Positions 7,821 to 17,531 of a stretch of 64,000 bases of DNA are shown in pieces. This DNA is from Halobacillus litoralis (GTDB lineage: Bacteria > Bacillota > Bacilli > Bacillales > Halobacillaceae), in contig NZ_JAIVKN010000006.1 in assembly GCF_020524025.1 (NCBI RefSeq), positions 1 to 64,000 of the forward strand, given 5' to 3'. Numbering within the stretch: position 1 is the stretch's first letter; each line of letters starts with the position of its first letter. Below the pieces are notes generated by a model. The model made no database searches, was not told the origin of the DNA, and worked only from the letters and a program-made list of their open reading frames with translations. The position numbers were made by a program, and so were the translations under genes.

Positions 7821-8022
7821 ATTTCATCCCCCTTCTCCTTTTACACTCTTACCTTACGAGACAAAAACCGTATCGTTTCATTTTTTGAAAAAAATTACAG
7901 CGAACGATGGAAAGAGAGCCTTTATGTATGGTCTCAATTCCATGAACCATAGTGATTCATGGATGCTCCTGTTTATCTTTGATAAAATAGAATAGACAAG
8001 ATGCGTTTAGGGGGAATGTTGA

Positions 8023-9165
8023 ATGAAAATTGTGTCCATTGAACCAACGCCAAGCCCGAATTCAATGAAAATCAACTTAAATGAGAAGCTGCCGGACGGC
8101 GAAACTCATAACTATAAAAAAGGGGATGACCTTGTAAGTTCTCCTGCTTTTATTAAAGAGCTGTTTGACATTGAGGGAGTTAAAGGACTCTACCATGTCA
8201 CCGATTTCATTGCATTGGAGCGGAATGCTCGTATATCCTGGGAAGCAATTCTCCCGGAGGTACGTCAAGTTTTCGGATCGGACTCCCAGGGAGATGAACG
8301 AAATCAATCAGGTGAAGAACCTGATGAGCATTTTGGTGAAGTACGAGTATTTATTCAAATGTTCAGAGGTTTACCTATGCAGGTGAAGCTCGAAGAAGGG
8401 GAGGAAGAAACACGCGTCGGTCTGCCAGAACGTTTTATGGACGCAGCTATGAAAGCGTCCACTGCTTCCCCCAACATGATTATGGAGAGAAAATGGGTGG
8501 AACAAAGTCCCCGTTATGGAGATGTTCAGGAAGTAGGCGTCCAGGTTAAAGAAGAACTTTCGGCAAGTTATGACGAAGAACGATTACAAGCGCTTGTTAA
8601 ACAAGCGTTTGATCAAGAGTCGAAGGCTGACGAGAGGCAGGAAGAGTCGTCGAAGATTACTCTAGAAACGTTGGACCATGACGATTGGAAAGTGCGCTAT
8701 GCTGCTTTAGATCGTATGGACCCTACAGCTGAGGATTATCGTATTTTAGACAAAGCGCTGGATGATGAAAAAGCATCCATCCGCCGCCTGGCCACGGCCT
8801 ATTTAGGGATGATTGAAGAACTGGAGACCCTTCCTTTTCTTTATAAGGCGTTAAACGATAAAACCGTTACCGTCCGCCGAACAGCCGGAGACTGTATCTC
8901 CGATTTAGGATTTAAAGAAGCAATGCCGAGAATGATTGATGCTTTAGCTGACTCCAATAAGCTCGTACGATGGCGCGCTGCTATGTTCCTTTATGAACTG
9001 GGAGATGAATCAGCCCTCCCTGCCTTGAAAAAAGCAGCCGATGATCCGGAATTCGAAGTACGCCTTCAGATCAACATGGCGATCGAGCGAATTGAAGGCG
9101 CCGAAGAAGCAAAAGGATCCGTATGGCACCAAATGACTCAAGCGACTAAGAAGAAACAACACTAA
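8023..9165 (+). CDS. cvfC: CvfC/YpgR-like virulence factor C, 380 aa
   Basis: The N-terminal part (1-80: PTPSPNSMKI, then the GVKGLYHVTDFI strand) is the Nfu/NifU N-terminal scaffold fold. The middle is the family-specific region, and residues about 225-365 form HEAT-like repeats (DDWKVRYAALDRM; KASIRRLATAYLG; KTVTVRRTAGDCI; NKLVRWRAAMFLY; FEVRLQINMAI). This is the arrangement of B. subtilis YpgR and S. aureus conserved virulence factor C, a regulator of unknown mechanism. Start ATG 8023 after TAGGGGG. It is 15 bases from brxA, as in other Bacilli, so the two are probably co-transcribed. An inverted repeat CCATGAA-N9-TTCATGG lies at 7940-7962 upstream. Confidence 0.88.
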   Translation: MKIVSIEPTPSPNSMKINLNEKLPDGETHNYKKGDDLVSSPAFIKELFDIEGVKGLYHVTDFIALERNARISWEAILPEVRQVFGSDSQGDERNQSGEEPDEHFGEVRVFIQMFRGLPMQVKLEEGEEETRVGLPERFMDAAMKASTASPNMIMERKWVEQSPRYGDVQEVGVQVKEELSASYDEERLQALVKQAFDQESKADERQEESSKITLETLDHDDWKVRYAALDRMDPTAEDYRILDKALDDEKASIRRLATAYLGMIEELETLPFLYKALNDKTVTVRRTAGDCISDLGFKEAMPRMIDALADSNKLVRWRAAMFLYELGDESALPALKKAADDPEFEVRLQINMAIERIEGAEEAKGSVWHQMTQATKKKQH

Positions 9166-9180
9166 TTAGGAGGTTTTATT

Positions 9181-9609
9181 ATGAATCCATATGAAGCATA
9201 TATGAAAGAAATTTCCCAGCCTATGCGTGATGAACTGACAAGCGCAGGCTTCACTGAGTTAACGACTCCAGAAGAAGTAGACACCTTTATCAGCGAAAAG
9301 AAAGGCACGTCCCTCGTTGTAATTAATTCGGTGTGCGGCTGTGCTGCAGGTCTTGCGCGCCCGGCCGCAAGAGAATCGTTAAAGAATGAGAACAGCCCCG
9401 AGCACCTTGTCACAGTTTTTGCCGGACAGGACCGCGAAGCAACTGCACGTATGCGTGAATACCTGGAAGGTTATGAACCTTCATCCCCTTCTATGGCCCT
9501 TATGAAAGATGGTCAGGTTCTTCACTTCATTCCACGGGAAGAAATTGAAGACTATGAAGTAGAAGAAATTGTTGAGAACCTTACGAATGCCTATAACCAG
9601 TATTGCTGA
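9181..9609 (+). CDS. brxA: Bacilliredoxin BrxA/BrxB family, 142 aa
   Basis: Removes bacillithiol from mixed disulfides on proteins after oxidative stress. The catalytic CGC motif is at residues 52-54 (NSVCGCAAG) in a thioredoxin-like fold. DUF1094 members of this size are the YphP (BrxA) and YqiW (BrxB) proteins. I choose BrxA because the neighbour is cvfC/ypgR, as with yphP in B. subtilis. TAGGAGG precedes the start, and a strong terminator follows. The sequence alone does not exclude BrxB. Confidence 0.88.
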   Translation: MNPYEAYMKEISQPMRDELTSAGFTELTTPEEVDTFISEKKGTSLVVINSVCGCAAGLARPAARESLKNENSPEHLVTVFAGQDREATARMREYLEGYEPSSPSMALMKDGQVLHFIPREEIEDYEVEEIVENLTNAYNQYC

Positions 9610-9616
9610 TAGACGC

Positions 9617-9652
9617 AAAAACGCCTCTGAATCACTTCAGAGGCGTTTTTTT
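9617..9652 (+). terminator. Bidirectional terminator
   Basis: AACGCCTCTGAA / TTCAGAGGCGTT perfect 12-bp stem, 4-base loop and T7. It lies between brxA and the convergent MFS gene, whose stop codon it overlaps. Confidence 0.9.
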
Positions 9653-10874
9653 ATGCCATCTTTGCATCCGGGTTTTGTTCCTCTGCTTTGATGAACTTAA
9701 TAACGATAAATAAAAGCACGAAACCGACGGCTCCGCCTGTCACGTAACTAATATTCAAATACTCCTTCATTAGGAGGGACATCACCGGTGGTCCTGCAGC
9801 GACTCCAATAAAACGCGAGGAGCTGTAAAAGGATGTGATGGTTCCGCGCTCTTCTTTTTCTATACCTTCTGTAATTAAAGCATCGAGAGTTGGAAGCATC
9901 GCTCCAATGGCTGTACCTAGAATACTTGTTACCACCAGCATCAGGATGAGCATGTCATTAACAAAGCCGACAAAAGCTGTGCTGACTCCAACCATAATTA
10001 ACGATACGACTAGCACCCTTTTCATCACAGCTGTATCTCCCTTTATCTTTTTCCCTGTCAAAAAAGCCGCTGCGCATAAAGTGAATAGAGGAACAGCGAG
10101 AACAAATCCCTTCCTCACCCCTTCTATATTGTGGGTTTTCTCAAGTATATCTGACATAAAGAAAAGGACAGAAAATAATAGAAGCATCGCGTACGCACCA
10201 ATAAGAAACACAGCGTAAAGCCACCGGCCCTCCCGCTTAAATATCTCTTTGGTTTTCTTAAGGAATTCCTTAAAAGGCAAGGGCTCATCCTTATTTTTAG
10301 GCGCTTTAATAAAAAAGAAAACAAGTACAATAGAAATTAAACTAAAAAAGGAAATAGAAAAGAACGGTAAGAACCATAGGAAAGCGGCAAATAAAGAGCC
10401 AAGAATTGGACTCAGTACTTTTCCGAATGTGTTGGACGTTTCTATAATTCCAAGGCAGGAACTTGCTTTTTCATCGTCATCCTTATAGAGATCGCCAACA
10501 AGCGGCAGGATGATAGGCGTCGCACCTGCTGCACCAATCCCTTGAAGAATCCTCCCAATTGTAATCCATACAAACGGATCCTCTATTTTCCAAGAGGAAA
10601 ATCCGGAAATAAGCCCGCCTATAAATGCCAGAATCAAACTCGGAAGGATGATCATTTTTCGCCCGAATCGATCGGACAAATAACCAGCAACAGGAATAAG
10701 AAAAATAGCAGCAACTGAGTAACTGGTAATAATCGTGCTGGATTGAAAAGACGTAATGCCTACTTTCTTTTCAAAGATCGGCAGTACAGGAATCAACATC
10801 GAGTTCCCCAGCGTCATTACAAGAGGAATAGAAGCCATACTGACTAAACACCATCGACTCACTTTATTTTCCAC
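9651..10874 (-). CDS. MFS drug-type transporter, 407 aa
   Basis: Twelve-segment major facilitator. The loop between segments 2 and 3 is DRFGRKMIILPSL, the MFS motif A, and residues near 105-120 (GRILQGIGAAGATPIILPL) match the motif of the 12-TM drug:H+ antiporters. The start is GTG 10874, preceded by TAGGAGG at seven bases. An in-frame ATG at 10901 has no ribosome site. The nearest type I recall is the YfmO/Bmr group, so multidrug efflux is the likely role, but the substrate is not readable. Single gene, convergent with brxA. Confidence 0.85.
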   Translation of the reverse strand: MENKVSRWCLVSMASIPLVMTLGNSMLIPVLPIFEKKVGITSFQSSTIITSYSVAAIFLIPVAGYLSDRFGRKMIILPSLILAFIGGLISGFSSWKIEDPFVWITIGRILQGIGAAGATPIILPLVGDLYKDDDEKASSCLGIIETSNTFGKVLSPILGSLFAAFLWFLPFFSISFFSLISIVLVFFFIKAPKNKDEPLPFKEFLKKTKEIFKREGRWLYAVFLIGAYAMLLLFSVLFFMSDILEKTHNIEGVRKGFVLAVPLFTLCAAAFLTGKKIKGDTAVMKRVLVVSLIMVGVSTAFVGFVNDMLILMLVVTSILGTAIGAMLPTLDALITEGIEKEERGTITSFYSSSRFIGVAAGPPVMSLLMKEYLNISYVTGGAVGFVLLFIVIKFIKAEEQNPDAKMA

Positions 10875-11042
10875 CGTTATACCTCCTACGCCTTCATACA
10901 CGTAGAATGTCCAAAATGATGGGTTTCATCATCATAAACACCGGAGGGAATTATTGGATAATACAAATTTCATATTCGGATTTCCTGTGAAAGTAAAGTG
11001 GTTTTAACAACTCTTTCTTATAAAGAAAGGATTAGACACCCT

Positions 11043-11531
11043 CTATTTAATTCTCCATTTTGGTGGCTGGTTTCTTCTAGAAGAGCTGACTTCAAGGGTC
11101 GATGAACAGTTTGGACAGATGACGGCCTGTGTAGGTATAGGCATACAGCAAAAAGGACACTCTTTCTTAGTCATCCCGTGTAATGGATGTTGATGGGGTT
11201 TTTTCCACCGATTCATTTGGCGGACAACAAGAAACACAGCAAACAAAATAATTAAAAACCTTACGGAAGCAGTGACGAAAAGCCCATAGTTAATTGTAGC
11301 AGCCCCCGCTTCTTTTGCAGCCGTAATGGATGGATAAACCGTTCCATTTAAACTGATAAACATATTTTCAAAATTCATTTTCGTATACAACACACCAATT
11401 GGAGGCAGCAGAATATCGGTCACAAGCGAGTCAATGAAACCACTGAAAGCTGCTCCCAGTACCATCCCTACCCCTATGTCCACGGCATTCCCGCGAATGG
11501 TGAATTGCTTAAATTCATGAAATAACCCCAT
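11043..11531 (-). CDS. mscL: MscL with C-terminal zinc ribbon, 162 aa
   Basis: Large-conductance mechanosensitive channel, the emergency valve on hypo-osmotic shock. Residues 1-104 are classical MscL: the amphipathic N-terminus (FKQFTIRGNAVDIGVG), first membrane helix with GAAFSGFIDSLV, periplasmic loop, and second helix (ASVRFLIILFAVFLVV). The usual cytoplasmic helical bundle is replaced by a tail with CPFC (125-128) and CPNC (139-142), a rubredoxin-type zinc ribbon, then a basic end. Start ATG 11531 follows GAGGAGGGG. Osmotic release is an obvious need in a halophile. The ribbon could affect assembly or gating, which is inference. Confidence 0.85.
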   Translation of the reverse strand: MGLFHEFKQFTIRGNAVDIGVGMVLGAAFSGFIDSLVTDILLPPIGVLYTKMNFENMFISLNGTVYPSITAAKEAGAATINYGLFVTASVRFLIILFAVFLVVRQMNRWKKPHQHPLHGMTKKECPFCCMPIPTQAVICPNCSSTLEVSSSRRNQPPKWRIK

Positions 11532-11750
11532 CCGCTCCCCTCCTCACCCTTCATCCTATGAGGAGGCAGGACAAGCCATGACCACTTTTTAGTCCGCTAG
11601 TCTGCAGCTCAAGGGTATGTCTGCGCTTTTAAGCTCTTTACGCGGGTAGGTTCTCAGTGCAGGCTTATGACGTGTCATACATAACTAACCTCTTTTTACT
11701 CATCATCCTGTTTCACGCCAGCTTTTTTAACGGAACCGTTATGTACACCT

Positions 11751-12488
11751 TTAAGTAACAAATAATTTAACTGCCATCGCGATCACAGCTACAATGAGAA
11801 TTCTACGCACCCACTTATCGCCATGCTTCACCGCAAACTTACTGCCAAGTACAGCCCCGAGACTTGTCCCTGCAGCAAGGGTCAAACCATACCCCCAGTG
11901 AATTTGGTCGTTAATTATGAAAACAGCCAAAGAGGATACCGTATAAACAGCGACAATAAATACCTTGGCACTATTGATTTTTACAAGAGAAAAGTTTGTC
12001 ATAAGTGTTAACGCTGCAATAATTACAAACCCAACACCTGCTTGAATGAAACCTCCATAAACTCCTACAAAAAAGAAAACAACGATTAAACCGATTCTTT
12101 TCAACCGTGAATCTGATTGGGCAGGTGAAAGTTTTTTATGAGGCTTCGATACAATTAAAATCAACACGATGATCATCACAATAGATAACACCCGGTTAAA
12201 CACTTCATCAGACATAGATACCGCGATTTGTGCACCAGCAATAGAGCCGATCAGTGCAGGGATGGCTAATAGGAGACTGAACTTCCATTCAAAATATCCG
12301 GCTTTCTTATAAGAAGTGACGGCTACCACATTTTGAGCCATCAGGGCAATTCGGTTCGTTCCATTAGCCACTGCCGAGGGCAGACCGAAAAAAATTAACA
12401 TCGGGAGCGTAATCAGCGAACCTCCCCCGGCCATTACGTTTATAAATCCGGCAGCGATTCCAACGAGTAATACAGCTATAAAAGACAC
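11751..12488 (-). CDS. TSUP (TauE/SafE) family permease, 245 aa
   Basis: Membrane protein of the sulfite/sulfonate exporter family with about eight hydrophobic segments. The first half carries the family pattern AGFINVMAGGGSLITLP and NGTNRIAL, and the second half repeats it in weaker form (GVYGGFIQAGVGF). The start is GTG 12488, seven bases after AAGGAGGG. A longer in-frame ATG at 12575 would add a basic leader with no ribosome site. No sulfur gene is adjacent, so the substrate is unassigned. The 260 bases between it and mscL contain only the palindrome TAACGGAACCGTTA (11727-11740). Confidence 0.82.
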   Translation of the reverse strand: MSFIAVLLVGIAAGFINVMAGGGSLITLPMLIFFGLPSAVANGTNRIALMAQNVVAVTSYKKAGYFEWKFSLLLAIPALIGSIAGAQIAVSMSDEVFNRVLSIVMIIVLILIVSKPHKKLSPAQSDSRLKRIGLIVVFFFVGVYGGFIQAGVGFVIIAALTLMTNFSLVKINSAKVFIVAVYTVSSLAVFIINDQIHWGYGLTLAAGTSLGAVLGSKFAVKHGDKWVRRILIVAVIAMAVKLFVT

Positions 12489-12645
12489 ACGTTCCCTCCT
12501 TTCCTTCTCCTTTTTCCTATATGAAACAAGTGTATAGGATTTCTGTAGAAAGGTGAAAGAAAAAGGTAACGCCATTAAAAAATAAACGACAGAAAAGTCC
12601 TAAACAAAAGAGGAACTCAGTGTCGATCAGTTTTTTGAGCCAGCG

Positions 12646-13773
12646 TTAACTGGATGGCACAGCCTGTATGATACTGTTTAGAAATACACCAAGCGCTCGA
12701 ACGTCCTTTATCGTCTGCTTGTGACTAAAGGATACTCGGATAAATGAATCTGCTTCTTCTTTTTTCCTCCCCATTGCCATAAGGGTTACAGGCGGTTGAT
12801 GAGACTGGACACTACAAGCACTTCCGGTAGAGAAATAGAAACCTCTTCTATTCCCTTCCAACATAGCCCACTGCCCTTCCCGCTCATTCAAACAAAGTCC
12901 TGTAATTGGAATAGGATTGGTCGAAGTATCCCCAATCAATTCCCACCCCTTTATTGTCATTGCACGAAAGAAAACATTTTTCAGCTGAATAATTTTTGAT
13001 TGATGGTCATCCATCTTTGCAGCCATTTTCTCAGCCGCTACTGCAAACCCTGCTATTCCAGCTAGATGGAGCGTCCCCGGCCTGACCCCTCTTTCGTGTG
13101 TAGTCCCGGGAACTCTGGGGTTAAAGCTTAAAGAAGGATTTAAATAGACAGCCCCGATCCCCTTTGGACCGTAAACTTTATGACTGGAAACAGAAAAGCT
13201 GTCCACAGAGGAACTAATTTTGGAAAGGTCGATTTTTCCAAATGACTGCACACAATCGCTATGGAACAGAATGCCCTGGCTTCTGCATAGCGCAGCAATC
13301 TCCTCAATCGGCTGTATAGTGCCAATATCTGAATTAACATGCTGAACGGCTATACACGCGGTATCTCTGCGCACAGCTTCTCCAACAAGTTTGACATTCA
13401 CTTTTCCTGATGGCGTTAAGGGAATTCTTGTCACATCATAACCTTCCCTCTCCAGTTTATTGAGTATATTCTGCACCGAGGAATGCTCTGCATGAGAGGC
13501 GATAATATGGCCGCCCTTCTTTGCGCTTAATAACGAGTAGATAGCAATTTCATTACTCTCCGTACCTCCACTTGTAAAATAAAGCCCTTCTTTATCTACA
13601 TTTAAAAGCGTGGCCAGCTGTTCCCTGCAATGTTCGAGCAGAGAGGCTGCTTTTGACCCTTCATCATGGAGACTGCTTGTATTCCCATAAAACTCTTTAG
13701 AAGCATGTACATAAGCCTCCAAAGCATCTGAATCAATTGGACACGTAGCGGCATAATCAAAGTAATTCCCCAT
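12646..13773 (-). CDS. nifS: Cysteine desulfurase, NadB-linked NifS, 375 aa
   Basis: PLP enzyme that takes sulfur from cysteine, here most likely to build the Fe-S cluster of quinolinate synthase. The cofactor lysine is in SSHKVYGPKG, and the catalytic cysteine is in STGSACS near residue 320. Other family marks are GGTESNE and HAEHSSV. It is divergent from nadBCA with about 100 bases between starts, the arrangement of nifS/nadB in B. subtilis. Start ATG 13773 after GGGGGAAG. A promoter TTGACA (13836-13841) with an 18-bp spacer to TAAACT lies inside the shared dyad, which fits NadR control. Confidence 0.9.
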   Translation of the reverse strand: MGNYFDYAATCPIDSDALEAYVHASKEFYGNTSSLHDEGSKAASLLEHCREQLATLLNVDKEGLYFTSGGTESNEIAIYSLLSAKKGGHIIASHAEHSSVQNILNKLEREGYDVTRIPLTPSGKVNVKLVGEAVRRDTACIAVQHVNSDIGTIQPIEEIAALCRSQGILFHSDCVQSFGKIDLSKISSSVDSFSVSSHKVYGPKGIGAVYLNPSLSFNPRVPGTTHERGVRPGTLHLAGIAGFAVAAEKMAAKMDDHQSKIIQLKNVFFRAMTIKGWELIGDTSTNPIPITGLCLNEREGQWAMLEGNRRGFYFSTGSACSVQSHQPPVTLMAMGRKKEEADSFIRVSFSHKQTIKDVRALGVFLNSIIQAVPSS

Positions 13774-13823
13774 TGTGCTTCCCCCATTTCTATCGCAAAT
13801 CTCTTGCTAATAGTTTAATAATA

Positions 13824-13857
13824 TGTAAACATAAGTGTCAATACACATGCATTTACT
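13824..13857. promoter_or_regulatory. Candidate NadR operator between nifS and nadB
   Basis: Imperfect dyad with core GTGT-CAAT-ACAC and outer TAAA / TTTA boxes. It covers the -35 of the nifS promoter and ends about 17 bases before nadB. In B. subtilis the niacin-responsive repressor NadR (YrxA) binds this same intergenic region. The nadR gene is not in the window, so the assignment rests on position and symmetry. Confidence 0.5.
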
Positions 13858-13873
13858 GAGGAGGTTTTTTAAG

Positions 13874-15436
13874 ATGGATAAAGCAGACGTCCTCATTTTA
13901 GGAAGTGGTGGAGCGGCCTTACAACTAGCCGGGAAGCTTGATGCGGAAAAGAATGTGATTATCATCACAAAGTCATTTATGGATCATGGGAATACTTCAT
14001 TAGCTCAAGGCGGCATTGCCGCGGCTATAGATGAGAAAGACAACTCCCTCTTCCACTTCATGGATACAATGACTGCAGGAAGATTTGTAAACAACCACCA
14101 GGCAGCACTCCAATTAACTATAGAAGGCCCGGCTGTTATTCGAGAACTTATAAAAAGTGGTTGTGCATTTGATCATGATGCTTTTGGAAAACTCACTCTT
14201 GGTAAGGAAGGCGCACATTCCTTAAACCGAATCGTCCACGGCGGGGGTGATCAGACGGGGAAAATTCTTATGAACTGCCTCAAAACAGTCCTTCCTCCAA
14301 ATGTAAAAGTGATGGAGCATCACTTCGCATTTGAACTGCTGATCAATGTATCCGGGCACTGTTATGGTGTGAGAACGAAAGATAAACAAGGAAATGTCCA
14401 GACTTTCCATGCTTCCCATATCGTTTTAGCTACAGGGGGATGCGGACAAATCTACTCCTGTACTTCCAATGCAGAGACAGCGACAGGGGATGGGATGGCC
14501 CTAGCTTATTTCGCTGGAGCCGAGCTTGCTGACATGGAATATATGCAGTTCCACCCGACCCTGCTTTACATAAACGACGAGGGAAAAGGATTAATCTCAG
14601 AAGCCGTACGCGGAGCTGGCGGTATCTTAGTGGACGAAAAGGAACGGCGGGTCATGAAAAATGTTCACCCCCTCCTTGACTTGGCTCCCCGGCACGTTGT
14701 GTCACAGACGATCTTCAAACAAAGACAACAAGGACATGAGATCTTTCTGGATATAAGGGGAATCGAGCATTTCACAAAAAAATTCCCATTCATTGCAAAA
14801 CTGTGCATGAGTGAAGGAATTGATGTAAGCGAAGGATTTATTCCAGTTGCACCTGGCTGTCACTTTTCTATGGGAGGAGTGAAGACAGACACGGTAGGCC
14901 GTACGACTATAAAAGGATTGTATGCGATTGGAGAAGTCGCCTGTACAGGTGTCCATGGAGCCAACCGGCTTGCCAGCAATTCCTTATTGGAGGGGCTCGT
15001 ATTTGCTAAAACACTCGCTCACCACCTAAACACAACGGCACCTTATTCACATAAGGACGATGGAATACACAAAAAAAATCTACCATCTGACTACACCCTT
15101 CCAGTTCGAACCCACCTCCAAAAACGAATGATGGATAAAGTAGGAATTTTTCGGGATATAGACAATTTGGAAGCTCAGCAGAAGTGGTTAGAGTCCTTTT
15201 CCTTAAACCGGTGGCATACCTTTGATATCGGCATGCTCACTACCGAACAAATCACTACATTATTTATGCTACAAACCGCATGGTTAGTGACCAATTCCGC
15301 TATACAAAGAGAAGAAAGCCGGGGAGGACATTACCGCCTAGACTTCCCTGCAGAACGAATGGACTGGAGAAACCAGCAAGTCATTCAAAAAAGAATCGAT
15401 GAAAAGAGGAAATTACATGAACCGGTTAAAACTTAA
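13874..15436 (+). CDS. nadB: L-aspartate oxidase, 520 aa
   Basis: FAD enzyme that oxidises L-aspartate to iminoaspartate, the first step of de novo NAD synthesis. Seen: dinucleotide motif GSGGAALQLA near the N-terminus, SLAQGGIAAA, MQFHPT, and the C-terminal FAD contact GANRLASNSLLEG. Start ATG 13874 is supported by GAGGAGG nine bases upstream. An earlier in-frame start at 13835 lies inside the operator. First gene of nadB-nadC-nadA. nadC starts 20 bases before its stop, implying translational coupling. Confidence 0.93.
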   Translation: MDKADVLILGSGGAALQLAGKLDAEKNVIIITKSFMDHGNTSLAQGGIAAAIDEKDNSLFHFMDTMTAGRFVNNHQAALQLTIEGPAVIRELIKSGCAFDHDAFGKLTLGKEGAHSLNRIVHGGGDQTGKILMNCLKTVLPPNVKVMEHHFAFELLINVSGHCYGVRTKDKQGNVQTFHASHIVLATGGCGQIYSCTSNAETATGDGMALAYFAGAELADMEYMQFHPTLLYINDEGKGLISEAVRGAGGILVDEKERRVMKNVHPLLDLAPRHVVSQTIFKQRQQGHEIFLDIRGIEHFTKKFPFIAKLCMSEGIDVSEGFIPVAPGCHFSMGGVKTDTVGRTTIKGLYAIGEVACTGVHGANRLASNSLLEGLVFAKTLAHHLNTTAPYSHKDDGIHKKNLPSDYTLPVRTHLQKRMMDKVGIFRDIDNLEAQQKWLESFSLNRWHTFDIGMLTTEQITTLFMLQTAWLVTNSAIQREESRGGHYRLDFPAERMDWRNQQVIQKRIDEKRKLHEPVKT

Positions 15437-16268
15437 ACAGAAGCTTGAGGAATTTTTCATGGAAGATATCGGAGATCATGATCTGAGCAGCGACTTTCTT
15501 TTTTCCCAAGATCAATACGGCCGTATGACTTTTTCTTCAAAAGCAGGAGGTGTTTTCTGCGGTGCTTCAATCATTGAAGAAGGATTCCACCTTCTTGATC
15601 CAGCTGTTCGTACACACTTGCATTTCCGTGACGGAGACGATTTAGCCAAAGGAGATTGTATATCCACTATGGAAGGGCCTATGGTTTCGTTACTAAAAGG
15701 AGAGCGCGTTATCTTAAATCTGATACAGAGAATGAGCGGAATTGCAACCCTGACCAAACAAGCCTCTCATTTATTAGATAGTGAAAAGACTCGTATTTGT
15801 GACACTAGAAAAACCACCCCGGGCCTTCGCTTTTTTGAAAAGTATGCCGTGCGTACAGGCGGCGGATTTAATCACAGGAACGGGCTGTATGATGCTGTTA
15901 TGCTGAAGGATAATCATATCGCTTTATTCGGATCCATTACACAAGCCGTTGATCATGTAAAAAAGAATATCGGTCACATGGTGAAAATTGAGGTGGAAAC
16001 AGAAACAGAGGCCCAGGTAATAGAAGCTGTCGAGGCCGGCGTTGACTGCATCATGTTCGACAACCGCACACCTGCAGAAATTAAATGTTTCATGAAGCAT
16101 GTCCCACCATTCATTACAACAGAAGCTTCCGGCGGGATTACACTTGAGAAGGTGCCAGAATTCCGGGGCCTGGATCTTGATTATCTTTCACTCGGTTTTC
16201 TGACTCATTCTGCCAAAGCCCTTGATATAAGCGCTCGAGCAGTATCTATGAAGGAGGAAGTTCAATGA
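15417..16268 (+). CDS. nadC: Nicotinate-nucleotide pyrophosphorylase, 283 aa
   Basis: Quinolinate phosphoribosyltransferase, joining quinolinate and PRPP to nicotinate mononucleotide with loss of CO2. Motifs: DIGDHDLSS at the start, [47 protein letters not shown], and VETETEAQ, then a GGI phosphate-binding turn. The start at 15417 is chosen from GAGG seven bases upstream. It overlaps nadB by 20 bases and nadA by four (ATGA), so the three genes form one tightly coupled operon. Confidence 0.93.
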   Translation: MNRLKLKQKLEEFFMEDIGDHDLSSDFLFSQDQYGRMTFSSKAGGVFCGASIIEEGFHLLDPAVRTHLHFRDGDDLAKGDCISTMEGPMVSLLKGERVILNLIQRMSGIATLTKQASHLLDSEKTRICDTRKTTPGLRFFEKYAVRTGGGFNHRNGLYDAVMLKDNHIALFGSITQAVDHVKKNIGHMVKIEVETETEAQVIEAVEAGVDCIMFDNRTPAEIKCFMKHVPPFITTEASGGITLEKVPEFRGLDLDYLSLGFLTHSAKALDISARAVSMKEEVQ

Positions 16269-17371
16269 ACCTTTTTGAAACATTGAAAAAAAAGACCCCG
16301 GCTTTGCCAGAAAAATACCGCAGCCATACGGATGAGGAATTAAAGACCATCGTCAGACATGTCAAACAGGATATGGGTAATAAACTGTTTTTACCCGGGC
16401 ATCACTATCAGAAAGACGAAGTCATTGAATTTGCTGATGCCCGTGGTGACTCTCTTAAGCTTGCTCAATTATCAGCTTCTCAAGAAGATGCCGAAGCCAT
16501 TGTTTTTTGCGGCGTTCACTTTATGGCTGAAACGGCAGACATCCTGACCCGCGAAGATCAGCATGTATACCTCCCTGACATGCGCGCCGGCTGTTCCATG
16601 GCAGATATGGCAGATATTCATCAGACAGAAAAAGCATGGAGTCTTTTAATGGATTTATTCGACGACACCATCCTCCCCCTTACTTATGTGAACTCAACCG
16701 CTTCCATCAAAGCGTTTGTCGGGAAACATGGAGGTGCAACGGTCACATCTTCCAATGCCTCCGGGATGCTGGAATGGGCTTTTTCGCAGAAACAGCGGAT
16801 TCTCTTCCTGCCGGACCAGCATCTAGGCCGTAATACCGCTTATGATCTAGGTATTTCTTTAGATCATATGGCTGTTTGGGACCCCATCACAGAAGAGCTT
16901 ATTTACAACTGCCCTATAGAAGAGGTAAAGGTGATCCTGTGGAAGGGACACTGTTCTGTACATGAGAACTTTACCATTTCAAACGTGAAACAAGTACGTT
17001 CTGACTATCCAGACATGAAGATCATTGTGCACCCTGAGTGCAGCCGTGAAGTTGTGGAACTTTCAGACTTGTCCGGTTCTACCAATGCTATTATTAAAGC
17101 CATTGAACAGGCACCAGCAGGCAGCTCATGGGCGATTGGAACCGAAATGAACCTTGTCAACCGAATCATTCAGGAACATCCAGAACAGCATATAATCTCA
17201 TTAAACCCACGGATGTGTCCTTGCTTAACGATGAATCGAATTGACCTCCCACACCTTGCTTGGTCGCTGGAATCTATCGCTCAAGGAAACCCACAGAATG
17301 TCATCAAAGTAGAATCTTCTGTAGCCGCCGATGCTAAAAAAGCATTAAATCGTATGCTTAAGAGGGCTTGA
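16265..17371 (+). CDS. nadA: Quinolinate synthase, [4Fe-4S], 368 aa
   Basis: Condenses iminoaspartate with dihydroxyacetone phosphate to quinolinate. The three cluster ligands Cys110 (AGCSMAD), Cys230 (GHCSVHE) and Cys320 (CPCLTMN) sit at the positions known for the B. subtilis enzyme. Residues Cys259 and Cys318 are also present. The length of 368 equals the Bacillus form, which is longer than the E. coli type. The ATGA overlap with nadC shows coupling. No terminator was recognised right after it, and the next gene is sspH 160 bases on. Confidence 0.94.
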   Translation: MNLFETLKKKTPALPEKYRSHTDEELKTIVRHVKQDMGNKLFLPGHHYQKDEVIEFADARGDSLKLAQLSASQEDAEAIVFCGVHFMAETADILTREDQHVYLPDMRAGCSMADMADIHQTEKAWSLLMDLFDDTILPLTYVNSTASIKAFVGKHGGATVTSSNASGMLEWAFSQKQRILFLPDQHLGRNTAYDLGISLDHMAVWDPITEELIYNCPIEEVKVILWKGHCSVHENFTISNVKQVRSDYPDMKIIVHPECSREVVELSDLSGSTNAIIKAIEQAPAGSSWAIGTEMNLVNRIIQEHPEQHIISLNPRMCPCLTMNRIDLPHLAWSLESIAQGNPQNVIKVESSVAADAKKALNRMLKRA

Positions 17372-17531
17372 ATGTATTAAATATTTTTAACCTCTTGACC
17401 TTTCCTTTTATGAGAACCAACACAAACGCTTAGGCAGGTAGGAACAAGAGTGAATTCTTTGTAATAGAACTTAATATAGAATATAGATGCATCTTACAGC
17501 GAATATTAGTCATAAAGGAGGCCTTATGACT

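Noticed and set aside
7940-7962. CCATGAA-N9-TTCATGG repeat before cvfC
   Set aside because: Symmetric but not tied to a recognisable promoter; recorded in the cvfC entry only.
11727-11740. TAACGGAACCGTTA palindrome after the TSUP gene
   Set aside because: No T-run follows on the minus strand, so it is not a good terminator; short enough for chance.
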